Source: an uncultured Flavobacteriales bacterium
GTDB lineage: Bacteria > Bacteroidota > Bacteroidia > Flavobacteriales_D > Parvicellaceae
Length of the DNA: 60,107 nucleotides
Direction: 5' to 3'
Assembly (NCBI GenBank): GCA_913042175.1
Contig: CAJWIX010000003.1
Location: 1-60,107, forward strand
The position numbers and the translations under genes were made by a program. A model generated the notes under the pieces. The model had not been told where the DNA came from. It saw only the letters and a list, made by a program, of their open reading frames with translations, and ran no database searches. Every line of letters begins with the position of its first letter. Position 1 is the first letter of the stretch. Positions 44,832-53,649 of the stretch are shown piece by piece.

Positions 44832-46256
44832 TCACTCAATATAGCTCAATTTAAGCATATTTGTTTTACCTCCTTCACCTAATGGAATACTTGCCGTATT
44901 TATTATTAAATCTCCGCTTTCTACTAACTTTTCACTTTTGAGTAAATGGTGAATATCAGCAATAGTATGATCTGTGCTAATGGTTTTGTCATAGTAAAAT
45001 GTAGCAACACCCCAAACCAATGATAATGTACTTAGTAATTTCTTGTTACTGGAGAATACATAAATAGCTGATTCAGGCCTTTGACTAGAAATTTTGTAGG
45101 AGGTATAGCCAGAATGTGTCATAGTTATGATGGCTTTTGCATTTACACGCTGAGCAAGCCTACAAGCGTTAAAACATATAGAATCCGTAATAAATCGGTC
45201 ATTATTCTTTTTTGGCATGGTTTCTTTAACGTATAATTCAGTGTATTTACCCTCAATTTCGTTAATTATTCGGGCCATTATCTTAATGACCTCAACGGGA
45301 TGTTTACCAACAGAGGTTTCCCCACTAAGCATAACAGCATCAACTCCATCCATCACAGCGTTAGCAACATCATTCACTTCTGCCCGATTTGGAGTAATAT
45401 TATCCATCATGCTCTCCATCATTTGTGTGGCGATAATTACTGGCTTTGCCATTTCTTTGGCCATTTCAGCTATTCTCTTTTGAATTAGTGGAACATTTTC
45501 TAATGGGATTTCAACCCCTAAATCTCCTCTTGCTACCATAACAGCATCTGTCTCTTGCATGATGTTGTCTAAATCTTCAACAGCTTCAGGCTTTTCAATT
45601 TTGGCAATAATTTTAGCATCTCCATTCATGCTAGTGATAAGATGTCTTAATTCTATTATTTCTCTTGCAGATCGAACAAAAGAAAATCCAACCCAGTCCA
45701 CTCCTTGTTCTAAAGCTACTTTGAGATCGTTTTTGTCTTTTTCTGTTAGACTTGAAGTTGAAATTTTGGTATTAGGCAAGTTGACGCCTTTTCTGGAATA
45801 CAAAATTCCACCTGCAATTACTTTAGTTTTGATGATATCTTTGCCGTTTGTTTCTGTAACTTTTAAGTGAATTTTACCATCATCAAGTAGTATGAATTCA
45901 TCTTTTTTTACATCTTTAGCAAGACGATCATAACTAACAAAAGCTGCATTCTCTATTGATTTTTTATCATTGGTGTAAAGCGTAAAGGCACTGTTTTTTT
46001 CTAATAAAACTCCTTCTTCCGGCATTTCACCTATTCTGATTTTTGGTCCTTGTAAATCAGCTAATAAAGCAGAGTGTGTTCCAAGTGTTTTATCAACTTT
46101 TCTGATTTTATTTATGGCTTTTATATGATCTTCATGACTTCCGTGAGAGAAATTAATTCTAAAGACATTCACCCCCTCTAAAATCATATTCTTAATTATA
46201 TCTTCAGAATGAGTAGAGGGGCCAACAGTAGCAACAATTTTTGTTCTTTTTTTCAT
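44832..46256 (-). CDS. pyk: Pyruvate kinase
   Basis: A 474-aa glycolytic enzyme converting PEP and ADP to pyruvate and ATP. Signatures are TKIVATVGPSTHSEDIIKNM (substrate loop), DDGKIHLKV, KIEKPEAVEDLDNIMQ, MVARGDLGVEIP and ATQMMESM; the C-terminal domain (340-474) contains TMTHSGYTSYKIS. The length matches bacterial type enzymes without extra C-domain. It is 1 nt after the IPExxxVDY gene and 2 nt before the M42 gene. Confidence 0.97.
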   Translation of the reverse strand: MKKRTKIVATVGPSTHSEDIIKNMILEGVNVFRINFSHGSHEDHIKAINKIRKVDKTLGTHSALLADLQGPKIRIGEMPEEGVLLEKNSAFTLYTNDKKSIENAAFVSYDRLAKDVKKDEFILLDDGKIHLKVTETNGKDIIKTKVIAGGILYSRKGVNLPNTKISTSSLTEKDKNDLKVALEQGVDWVGFSFVRSAREIIELRHLITSMNGDAKIIAKIEKPEAVEDLDNIMQETDAVMVARGDLGVEIPLENVPLIQKRIAEMAKEMAKPVIIATQMMESMMDNITPNRAEVNDVANAVMDGVDAVMLSGETSVGKHPVEVIKIMARIINEIEGKYTELYVKETMPKKNNDRFITDSICFNACRLAQRVNAKAIITMTHSGYTSYKISSQRPESAIYVFSSNKKLLSTLSLVWGVATFYYDKTISTDHTIADIHHLLKSEKLVESGDLIINTASIPLGEGGKTNMLKLSYIE

Positions 46257-46257
46257 A

Positions 46258-46677
46258 TTAAAAAATTAGATTCTCTTTTGATTTTAGCTCTTTGACATTT
46301 ATTTCATAAGCAGATAATACAAAAGGAATTTCTTTGAGTTTTGTAAGAATAATTTTGTTTTGAGTTTCATGATTGGATTGAATCATTAGAAAAAAATCCA
46401 CATGCTTTTGCTCTTCAATTAATTGACTATTTTCCCATTTGTTTCCAACGAGATAATAGACATCAAGACCTTCATTTTGTTCGAATTTAAATACAGGAAA
46501 TCTTCCATTTTTTTTCTCTTGATGTGGAAAAATTAACTCAACGTCTTCAGATGTACGTTCGAGAGAAATGTTCAGAGAATTATTTATAGCCCAACATAAC
46601 CTGTAATCTTTCTCATGTGTTGAGATTCCAAAAAGCTTGAAATCATATTCGTATTCTTCTTCTAAATGATATTTCAT
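46258..46677 (-). CDS. IPExxxVDY family protein
   Basis: A small soluble protein of the IPExxxVDY family, almost always next to pyk in flavobacteria. Conserved blocks are EYEYDFKLFGISTHEKDYRL, INNSLNISLERTSED and the C-terminal KLKEIPFVLSAYEI...LKSKENLIF, where the usual IPE is IPF. The track starts at 46716, but a TATATTTG promoter element abuts that ATG directly, and family alignment begins at MKYHLEEEYEYDF, so I choose the ATG at 46677 (139 aa). The role is unknown; it may affect pyruvate kinase (inference from context). Confidence 0.72.
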   Translation of the reverse strand: MKYHLEEEYEYDFKLFGISTHEKDYRLCWAINNSLNISLERTSEDVELIFPHQEKKNGRFPVFKFEQNEGLDVYYLVGNKWENSQLIEEQKHVDFFLMIQSNHETQNKIILTKLKEIPFVLSAYEINVKELKSKENLIF

Positions 46678-46713
46678 ATTGTTTAATGACAATAAATATA
46701 TTCTATTTCTCAT

Positions 46714-46721
46714 CAAATATA
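46714..46721 (-). promoter_or_regulatory. -7 promoter element of the IPExxxVDY-pyk unit
   Basis: TATATTTG on the minus strand matches TAnnTTTG exactly and touches the upstream ATG (46713). It cannot serve that ATG, and supports the start at 46677 with a leader of about 30 nt. Confidence 0.5.
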
Positions 46722-46785
46722 ATGGTATAACCCATTAGAAATTAAAAGTCTTACGCAAACTTAACGTATTTTTTACAATAAGGTT

Positions 46786-48198
46786 CTAAAGCTGCATTAA
46801 GCTTTCAGCAATGCTATAGAGAGAATCTTCATCAAATGAGCGACCCATTAATTGAATTCCAAAAGGAAGTTTATTGGAATGACTCCCTAATGGAAGAGAT
46901 ATTGCAGGTACTCCAGCTATATTGGCATGAACGGTAAAAATATCTTGTAGATACATTTTAATCGGATCATTAATTTCACCAATATTGAAAGCCGTTGATG
47001 GTGTCGTAGGAAAAAGAAGAACATCATTTTCTTTTAGCATCTCATCCGTTTTTTCCTTAATCAATCTTCTCACTTTTTGTGCTTTGGTAAAATAGGCATC
47101 ATAATAACCAGAACTTAGCACAAAATTACCCAACATAATTCTTCTTTTAACTTCTAGTCCAAAGCCTTCAGATCTAGTTAACTCATAAGTGGAATCTATA
47201 TCATTGGCTTCATCACTTCTGTAGCCATAATGAGCCCCATCATATCTGGCTAAATTTGAAGATGCTTCTGCTGTTGTTAATACATAGTAACATGGCACCA
47301 AATGTTTAACAAATGGGAAGCTTAACAAGTTTATTTTATGACCGCTTAAGCGTAATTTGTCAATTATTTCTTCTGTTTTTTGTTTTATTTCAGGGTCTAA
47401 ATTGTTAAAGTTGAGGTAATCTTCAGGAACGCCAATGGCTAATTTTTTGTCTAAACTTTTCACTGAAGATGTATGAGATTTTACATGAGACAATGTACTG
47501 TCATAGTCGTCTTTACCACTCATCACATGGGTTAAAAGACAAGCATCTTCAACATTGTTTGTGAATACCCCTATTTGATCAAAACTTGAAGCATAGGCTA
47601 ATAGTCCATAGCGAGATATTCTACCATATGAAGGTTTCATGCCAACTACCCCACAAAAAGAAGCAGGTTGTCTTATGGATCCACCAGTATCTGAACCTAA
47701 AGACGCTGTACATAATCCTTCTGCTACAGCTACAGCAGAACCCCCAGAGGAGCCCCCTGGTACTTTTTCATGATCAATATGGTGCCTTACAGGGCCATAA
47801 GTACTATTTTCATTAGAACTTCCCATGGCAAATTCATCACAATTTAATCTACCAATTATGATGGCATCTTCATCTAAAAGTCGTTGTATTGCTGTTGCGC
47901 TAAAAATGGATTCAAAGCCAGATAAAATTTTAGATGATGCAGTTACGTTATGATTAGCAAAGCAGATATTATCTTTAACTCCAATAATCATACCTGCTAA
48001 AAGCCCTTGTTTTTTTAGGTTTATTTTTTCATTTATAAGCGCAGCTCTTTTTAAAGACTCATCTTTAAATATTTCTACAAAGGCATTTGTTTTAGAGGAT
48101 TCTATCCTATTTATAAATGATTGACATAAGTCAATTAGATTTAATTGACCATGATTTATTTGTTGTTTGATTTCAGTAAATGAAGAGGGAATATCCAA
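46786..48198 (-). CDS. gatA: Asp-tRNA(Asn)/Glu-tRNA(Gln) amidotransferase subunit A
   Basis: A 470-aa amidase-signature enzyme. The catalytic Ser-cisSer-Lys triad fits GVKDNICFA (lysine, about 74), PGGSSGGSAVAVAEG (cis-serine, about 149) and GSDTGGSIRQPASFCG (nucleophile serine, about 173). GatA makes ammonia from glutamine for transfer to misacylated tRNA together with GatB and GatC, neither of which lies here. The start is TTG at 48198, 6 nt after the tatA stop. Length is about normal. Confidence 0.95.
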   Translation of the reverse strand: MDIPSSFTEIKQQINHGQLNLIDLCQSFINRIESSKTNAFVEIFKDESLKRAALINEKINLKKQGLLAGMIIGVKDNICFANHNVTASSKILSGFESIFSATAIQRLLDEDAIIIGRLNCDEFAMGSSNENSTYGPVRHHIDHEKVPGGSSGGSAVAVAEGLCTASLGSDTGGSIRQPASFCGVVGMKPSYGRISRYGLLAYASSFDQIGVFTNNVEDACLLTHVMSGKDDYDSTLSHVKSHTSSVKSLDKKLAIGVPEDYLNFNNLDPEIKQKTEEIIDKLRLSGHKINLLSFPFVKHLVPCYYVLTTAEASSNLARYDGAHYGYRSDEANDIDSTYELTRSEGFGLEVKRRIMLGNFVLSSGYYDAYFTKAQKVRRLIKEKTDEMLKENDVLLFPTTPSTAFNIGEINDPIKMYLQDIFTVHANIAGVPAISLPLGSHSNKLPFGIQLMGRSFDEDSLYSIAESLMQL

Positions 48199-48204
48199 GG
48201 CTAA

Positions 48205-48390
48205 TTATGCTTTTTTATCCGCATCGTTTTCATTTTTATTTGTGGCATCTTTGAACTCTTTTACTCCCTTGCCTAATCCTTTCATAAGTTCAGGAATTTT
48301 TTTCCCTCCAAATAGTAAAAGAACAACCAATACAATGAGAACTATTCCCCAAGGCCCCATTTTTTGAACAAATAAAAACATATTCTCCAT
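48205..48390 (-). CDS. tatA: Twin-arginine translocase subunit TatA/E
   Basis: A 61-aa protein with one membrane helix (about 11-27; [18 protein letters not shown]) followed by the amphipathic helix [20 protein letters not shown], the hallmark of TatA. It forms the protein-conducting pore of the Tat system together with TatC, which is not in the window. A TACCTTTG promoter element ends 4 nt before the ATG. It leads the short unit tatA-gatA. Confidence 0.93.
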   Translation of the reverse strand: MENMFLFVQKMGPWGIVLIVLVVLLLFGGKKIPELMKGLGKGVKEFKDATNKNENDADKKA

Positions 48391-48394
48391 GCTG

Positions 48395-48402
48395 CAAAGG
48401 TA
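48395..48402 (-). promoter_or_regulatory. -7 promoter element of tatA-gatA
   Basis: TACCTTTG on the minus strand matches TAnnTTTG exactly, 4 nt before the tatA ATG and inside the 22-bp gap to the preceding gene. The implied leader is about 1 nt. Confidence 0.5.
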
Positions 48403-48412
48403 TTAAAAGTTT

Positions 48413-48853
48413 TTAAAGTCTAAATCCAGTAATTGCAGAAACACAGCCTGATATTTCTTCTTTAGATTCATCAGCATTTTCTTCAGTTGTGGAGTTATTT
48501 TCAGGAGCAATTAAAGATATGATCAATTGTTGAGTAGATGCAACTTTAAAGTCAAAACTGGATATTTCTTCTCCGTGGTTGTCAAAATACAATTGTCTTT
48601 TTGCATTTCTTATTGTGAAATGCATATTGCCTAGTGATTCATCAGAACAAATAGCTATTCTATAATGTTGACCTTTATAAAAAGTAGCCATAAATTGATG
48701 TTTTTCACCTGGTTTTAATTCACTTGTGTTGGTTTCTCCGGTTGAGACATAACCACCAAGAGCCTCTTTACAATTTGTTTTGGCAAAGCCTCTGCATTGT
48801 CCATTAGCTTGAAAAATAAACATACATGCAGCTACTATTAATAGGTATCTCAT
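48413..48853 (-). CDS. Secreted protein of unknown function (146 aa)
   Basis: A signal peptide (about 1-18, FQANGQ) precedes a small beta-rich domain with cysteines at 20, 28, 74 and 136, possibly two disulfides. Sequence blocks such as GEKHQFMATFYKGQHYRIAICSD and SSFDFKVASTQQLIISLIAPE look like a conserved Bacteroidota periplasmic domain but I know no function. It overlaps the upstream lipoprotein gene by 4 nt (ATGA) and so is made with it. Confidence 0.65.
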   Translation of the reverse strand: MRYLLIVAACMFIFQANGQCRGFAKTNCKEALGGYVSTGETNTSELKPGEKHQFMATFYKGQHYRIAICSDESLGNMHFTIRNAKRQLYFDNHGEEISSFDFKVASTQQLIISLIAPENNSTTEENADESKEEISGCVSAITGFRL

Positions 48854-49740
48854 AGTATTTGTGTTAAAATATTTTCTCTTATCAAATTAATCTTAGAATG
48901 AATTAATTTTAAATCTCCATCTCTAAAATTAAAGGTAATATAATTTCCTAATTCATATTCATTATCCTTGAATATAATCCTAGTGGTATCACTATCTACT
49001 TCTTGTATTTCAATTAAATCAAATACTTCTTCTAATTCAACTAATGGTGATATAATGTAGTCATTAATATCACTGTTGTATTCAAAAGATGTAGCTAGGT
49101 TGATTAAATTTTCATGAACAATTTTTTGATCAGCAATTATATCTTCAATGGCTTTGTTTGTAGAGTCTAATACTGAAAGCCCACTGGCTATATACAATCC
49201 CTGAATCCATCCGCCTGTAACTAACAATGCTGCCAAATCATGGTTTTCATTTGACTTTAATGAATTATCAATTTCCCAAAAGGTGTCACTAATAATAATT
49301 TGCATAGAATCTTTATTATTGATGTTTTGATCAATTCTGTTCTTTGTTTCATCGTTTATAACAGATGAAAGGTTAATTAACTTTGCAAGATCTATGACTT
49401 GTTCCAAAAGCTGATTTGTTTCGGTTTGTTTTTCATAAATCATGGCATAATTTAAATCGGTACTTAACACACCTAATAGCAAAGCCACATGTTGTTTTTG
49501 AGAAATATTATTTAATTCAATGGTAGGGAATAATAAATCTTTTGAAAATTTCGGCCCTTTATCTTTAAGTAAAATGGTAGTTTCTAGCGGAGAGGGAATA
49601 CTGTAATAGATGGTTTCTAAAATATTATTTTCAATTACAGCAATATTATCTTCAACTTCTTCAACAACTATTGTTTTTTCACTGTTAGAATTACAGCTAA
49701 AAAGAAGTAAAAAAGAGAGATATATAATTTTATTTTTCAA
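48850..49740 (-). CDS. Lipoprotein of unknown function (296 aa)
   Basis: A lipoprotein with a short signal peptide and lipobox ending at C16 (LLFSC). The mature part is mostly helical (SQKQHVALLLGVLSTDLNYAMIYEKQ, SNENHDLAALLVTGGWIQGLYIASGLS) with no metal or catalytic motif visible. I recall similar hypothetical proteins in Bacteroidota next to small secreted partners. The start is TTG at 49740, 1 nt after the polA stop region, and it overlaps the 146-aa gene by 4 nt; polA and both genes look like one transcript. Confidence 0.65.
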   Translation of the reverse strand: MKNKIIYLSFLLLFSCNSNSEKTIVVEEVEDNIAVIENNILETIYYSIPSPLETTILLKDKGPKFSKDLLFPTIELNNISQKQHVALLLGVLSTDLNYAMIYEKQTETNQLLEQVIDLAKLINLSSVINDETKNRIDQNINNKDSMQIIISDTFWEIDNSLKSNENHDLAALLVTGGWIQGLYIASGLSVLDSTNKAIEDIIADQKIVHENLINLATSFEYNSDINDYIISPLVELEEVFDLIEIQEVDSDTTRIIFKDNEYELGNYITFNFRDGDLKLIHSKINLIRENILTQIL

Positions 49741-49741
49741 A

Positions 49742-52492
49742 TTAATGTGCTTCTAACCAGTTATTGCCTATACCCATTTCAATTTGTAGAGGAACTTTAA
49801 AATCTATTGCATTAGTCATTTTATCTTCTACTAAACTTTTTAATTCTACTTCTTCATCTTTATGCATGTCAAAAACCAATTCGTCATGCACCTGTAGAAG
49901 AAGTTTGGATTTCATCTTAAATTTAGTCATTTCTTGGTAAATGTCAATCATAGCCAATTTAATGATGTCTGCAGCACTACCTTGAATAGGTGCGTTAATT
50001 GCATTTCTTTCATCAAAACTTCTCATGGTGGCATTTCCACTATTGATATTGTGTAGAAAACGTTTACGATTAAAAATAGTTTCAACATAACCTAACTTAC
50101 GCGCTTTTTCAATGTTGTTTTCCATGTAGGTTTTGATAAGTGGAAACTCTTTAAAATAGTTATCAATAATCATTTTACCTTCAGTTCTTTTTATACCTAA
50201 GCGCTGAGAGAGACCAAATGCTGAAATGCCGTATATAATTCCAAAGTTTACCATTTTAGCTTTGTTTCTCATTTCTCTGTCAACTTGGCTTGCATCAGTT
50301 TGGAAAATTTTAGAAGCAGTTTCTGTATGAATATCTCTGTTGTTTTTAAAAGCGTCTATCATAGATTGATCCTCGCTAAGGCCTGCTATTATCCTAAGCT
50401 CTATTTGAGAATAGTCAGCACATAGAAGTAGGTGGTTGTCATCTTTAGGACAAAAAGCCTTTCTTATTTCTTTTCCTAAAGCAGTTCTTATAGGTATATT
50501 TTGAAGATTTGGACTATTAGAACTCAATCTGCCAGTTGCAGTTACAGATTGCATATAGTTGGTGTGAATTCTATTTGTCTTAGTATGAATTAACTTTGGA
50601 AGTGCATCAACATAAGTGGACAGTAATTTTTTTTGAGTTCGATAACTCAATACATGATCAATAATTTCGTGCTTTCCTTTGAGTTTCGTTAAGGTAGCTT
50701 CGTCAGTTTTAAATTGACCTGTTTTTGTTTTTTTAGCTTTCTCATCAAGTTTCATTTGCCCAAATAGTACATCTCCCAATTGCTTAGGTGAATCAATATT
50801 GAATGAAATGCCTGCTTCGCTGTACATGGTTTCTTTTAGTTCTTCTAAGTTTTTATTGAGAATTTTAGAAAACGCTTCTAGTTCATGAGTATTTATGCTA
50901 ATACCAGCACTTTCCATATGAAAAAGCACCTCAATCAATGGCATTTCTACATTGTTGAAAAGCTGATCTAAGTTTAACGATTTAAGTTTCTTTTCAAATG
51001 ATAAGTAAAGCTGATAAGTTACATCTGCATCTTCTGCCGCATAATCTTTTAATAAGTTAATGTCTACATCACTCATTTTTATTTGTTGACTTTTTTTCTG
51101 GCCAATGAGTTCTTCTATAGGAATGGGGCTGTAATGTAAGATAGTTCTAGAAAGATGATCTAAATTATGTCTTTGCTCAGCATCAATTAAATAATGCGCA
51201 ATCATGGTATCAAAAGTGGGACCTTTTATATGAATTCCATTGTTAAATAATATACCAAAGTCGTATTTCAAGTTGTGAGCTATTTTAATAATGTCACTTT
51301 GGAAAAAGGGTTGATATAAGTTTAATATTTGTTGATTTTCATCATCTTTTAAATTGCAGTAATAACCTTCATTATGGTTGAATGAAAATGAAATCCCCAG
51401 CAATTTTGCATCCTCTATTTCGAGTGAAGTTGTTTCCGTATCAAAGGCAACTGCTTTTTGCTGCATTAAGGTTTCAATAAAACTATGGTGTTCTTCATGG
51501 GTTGATATAAGAACATAGTTTTTTTTAATGGTATGAATAGTATCTAATTTTTTTTCTTCTTCCTCAACCTCAATCTCTGTCATTGCTCCAAACAAATCCA
51601 TTTGTTTTTCTTGAACAATGGGCCTTCCAAGAATCCGTTTTCCTAACTGATTAAATTCTAATTCTTGTAATAAATTAATAAGGGTTTTTTCATTTACTTC
51701 TTTCTTTGCAAAAGAAGCCTCATCAAATTCAACGGGACAATCCAATATAATCGTGGCAAGTTGTTTGGATAAAATGGCTTGCTCTGCAAAATTTTCTACA
51801 TTTTCTTTGAGTTTCCCTTTAAGGTCAGCCGTATTTTCAATTAATGTTTCAATACTGCCATAGGTGGAAATTAATTTTTTAGCGGTTTTTTCTCCAACTC
51901 CTGGTACGCCTGGAATATTATCTACTGCATCACCCCAAAGCCCCAAGATGTCTATCACCTGTAACGGATTTTCAACTTCAAACTTAGCGCACACTTCTTC
52001 TGGACCTAATACTTCACTTGGATTTCCAGATCGGCCGGGTTTATAAATAAAAATATTTTCAGAAACAAGCTGTCCAAAATCTTTATCAGGAGTCATCATG
52101 TAGGTTGTGAAACCTTTTTTTTCTGCTTGTTTTGCAAGTGTTCCAATAACATCGTCTGCTTCATATCCCTGTTCCATTTCAATTCGGATATTCATGGCTT
52201 TAAGTAATTCAAAAATGTATGGAATAGCATTTCTGATATCTTCTGGCATTTCTTGTCTGTTAGCTTTATAATCAGCAAAAACACCCTCTCGATCAGAACC
52301 TCCAGGAGGATCGAAAACTACAGCTAAATGTGAAGGGTCAAATTTATTAACTACTTCTAATAAGCTATTGCAAAAACCAAGTATTGCAGAGGTATTAAGC
52401 CCTTTGGAATTTATCCTTGGGTTTTTGATAAATGCAAAATGTGCTCTGTATATTAAGGCGTATGCATCGAGTAATATGAGTTTCTTTTGCAT
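49742..52492 (-). CDS. polA: DNA polymerase I
   Basis: A 916-aa polymerase with all three domains: 5'-nuclease (1-about 290; GYEADDVIGTLA), 3'-5' exonuclease (about 330-520) and polymerase (about 530-916). The exonuclease DEDD residues are present (VAFDTETTSLE, HNLKYDFGIL, YAAEDADVTYQLY), so proofreading is probably active. Polymerase motifs A (DYSQIELRI), B (KMVNFGIIYGIS) and C (QVHDELVFD) are intact. It repairs gaps and removes Okazaki primers. The 5' end lies 3 nt after the glutaminyl cyclase gene. Confidence 0.97.
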   Translation of the reverse strand: MQKKLILLDAYALIYRAHFAFIKNPRINSKGLNTSAILGFCNSLLEVVNKFDPSHLAVVFDPPGGSDREGVFADYKANRQEMPEDIRNAIPYIFELLKAMNIRIEMEQGYEADDVIGTLAKQAEKKGFTTYMMTPDKDFGQLVSENIFIYKPGRSGNPSEVLGPEEVCAKFEVENPLQVIDILGLWGDAVDNIPGVPGVGEKTAKKLISTYGSIETLIENTADLKGKLKENVENFAEQAILSKQLATIILDCPVEFDEASFAKKEVNEKTLINLLQELEFNQLGKRILGRPIVQEKQMDLFGAMTEIEVEEEEKKLDTIHTIKKNYVLISTHEEHHSFIETLMQQKAVAFDTETTSLEIEDAKLLGISFSFNHNEGYYCNLKDDENQQILNLYQPFFQSDIIKIAHNLKYDFGILFNNGIHIKGPTFDTMIAHYLIDAEQRHNLDHLSRTILHYSPIPIEELIGQKKSQQIKMSDVDINLLKDYAAEDADVTYQLYLSFEKKLKSLNLDQLFNNVEMPLIEVLFHMESAGISINTHELEAFSKILNKNLEELKETMYSEAGISFNIDSPKQLGDVLFGQMKLDEKAKKTKTGQFKTDEATLTKLKGKHEIIDHVLSYRTQKKLLSTYVDALPKLIHTKTNRIHTNYMQSVTATGRLSSNSPNLQNIPIRTALGKEIRKAFCPKDDNHLLLCADYSQIELRIIAGLSEDQSMIDAFKNNRDIHTETASKIFQTDASQVDREMRNKAKMVNFGIIYGISAFGLSQRLGIKRTEGKMIIDNYFKEFPLIKTYMENNIEKARKLGYVETIFNRKRFLHNINSGNATMRSFDERNAINAPIQGSAADIIKLAMIDIYQEMTKFKMKSKLLLQVHDELVFDMHKDEEVELKSLVEDKMTNAIDFKVPLQIEMGIGNNWLEAH

Positions 52493-52495
52493 TTT

Positions 52496-53530
52496 TTATT
52501 GGTTATATAAGTAGTCTAATACGGTTTGTCCAACAGCTTTAAGAGTTGGTTTATGAATAACATCCATATTGTCTGCATGCGTATGGTGAAAACTACCAAA
52601 ATCAAATCTACCAGAAAAAGGTCTTACATCATAGTGGATGATATCCAATACCGGAATTTTTGTTATTTGATTAATGTATGTGTGGTCATCAGTTATGGGA
52701 GGGGCAATTTTTTTCTTAAAATAATTTCCATAACCAAGATGCTCAGCTAATTTCCATACCTTGTTTAAATGATATCCGGCAAAACGTCTTGATATTTCTT
52801 CCTTAGGAAAAACTGCATTTTCAGCCCCTACCATATCAAGTAATATTCCAAATTTGGGTCTTTTGTAATCTGATTTTAAATTATAACTCCAATATTGAGA
52901 GCCTAAACACCATGTATCGTTCATGCTTTGAAGATCAAAAAAACTACCATTTTGCTGAGGAGCGCCATAGTCTTCAACATCAAAAAAGATAAATTCAACA
53001 CATAAGTCTAAAGAATCCATGGCTATAATTCTTGCTATTTCCAACAAAACACCTACACCACTTGCGCCATCATTTGCGCCAAGAATGGGCTTGGTGGTAT
53101 TTAATGAATCTCGGTCTGCAAAAGGTCTAGTGTCCCAGTGTGCACATAGCATTACCTTTTTTGATGCATTAGCATTGTAAACAGCAGAAATGTTTCTTAA
53201 TGGTAATTTACTTGAGTTGAATGCGGTTACCTCTCCAAGCTGTTCATTGACTTTAAGGTTATAGGAGTTTAATTTATTTACTATCCAATCACCACAGGCA
53301 ATGTGTTTTTTAGTGTTCGGAATTCTTGGGCCAAAAGACACTTGTTTATCAATGAAAACATAGGCGGAATCTTCATTAAATGATGGTCCAGATTTCCATA
53401 AGTTAATTGGGGCAGTAGGTTTGTTCTCATTAGATATTTTGTCCTTGGTTTCAGTACAGGAAAATGATATAATTCCAGTGAAAATTAAAATGTAGAATTG
53501 GATAAACCAAGAAGGATTTTTTTTAATCAT
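52496..53530 (-). CDS. M28 family glutaminyl-peptide cyclotransferase lipoprotein
   Basis: A 344-aa lipoprotein (lipobox ISFSC, C25). The M28 zinc-site motifs are LCAHWDTRPFADRD (about 134-147), LGANDGASGVGVLLEIAR (bridging aspartate), FFDVEDYGAPQQ (glutamate) and TDDHTYINQ (last histidine). In this subgroup, type II glutaminyl cyclases convert N-terminal Gln to pyroglutamate; Bacteroidota members act in the envelope on exported proteins whose N-terminus is Gln. The distinction from an aminopeptidase is based on the overall pattern, not on a decisive residue. Confidence 0.82.
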   Translation of the reverse strand: MIKKNPSWFIQFYILIFTGIISFSCTETKDKISNENKPTAPINLWKSGPSFNEDSAYVFIDKQVSFGPRIPNTKKHIACGDWIVNKLNSYNLKVNEQLGEVTAFNSSKLPLRNISAVYNANASKKVMLCAHWDTRPFADRDSLNTTKPILGANDGASGVGVLLEIARIIAMDSLDLCVEFIFFDVEDYGAPQQNGSFFDLQSMNDTWCLGSQYWSYNLKSDYKRPKFGILLDMVGAENAVFPKEEISRRFAGYHLNKVWKLAEHLGYGNYFKKKIAPPITDDHTYINQITKIPVLDIIHYDVRPFSGRFDFGSFHHTHADNMDVIHKPTLKAVGQTVLDYLYNQ

Positions 53531-53574
53531 ATTTCATTAATTGCAGCTAAAATAATTAAGATGATTAAAAAAGT

Positions 53575-53606
53575 AATTTTAGTCATGCAATATTCTTACT
53601 AAAATT
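53575..53606. repeat. Perfect 9-bp inverted repeat in a divergent promoter region
   Basis: AATTTTAGT, a 14-nt spacer and ACTAAAATT, between the cyclase gene (minus) and the histidine kinase gene (plus), 28 nt upstream of the kinase -7 element. It could be a regulator binding site; AT-rich arms make chance possible. Confidence 0.4.
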
Positions 53607-53633
53607 CGTTAGGTAACAGACGTTTTTAAAATT

Positions 53634-53641
53634 TATATTTG
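53634..53641 (+). promoter_or_regulatory. -7 promoter element of the histidine kinase gene
   Basis: TATATTTG is an exact TAnnTTTG match ending 8 nt before the ATG at 53650, implying a leader of about 5 nt. The -33 position has no TTG. Confidence 0.5.
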
Positions 53642-53649
53642 TTTTAGCT

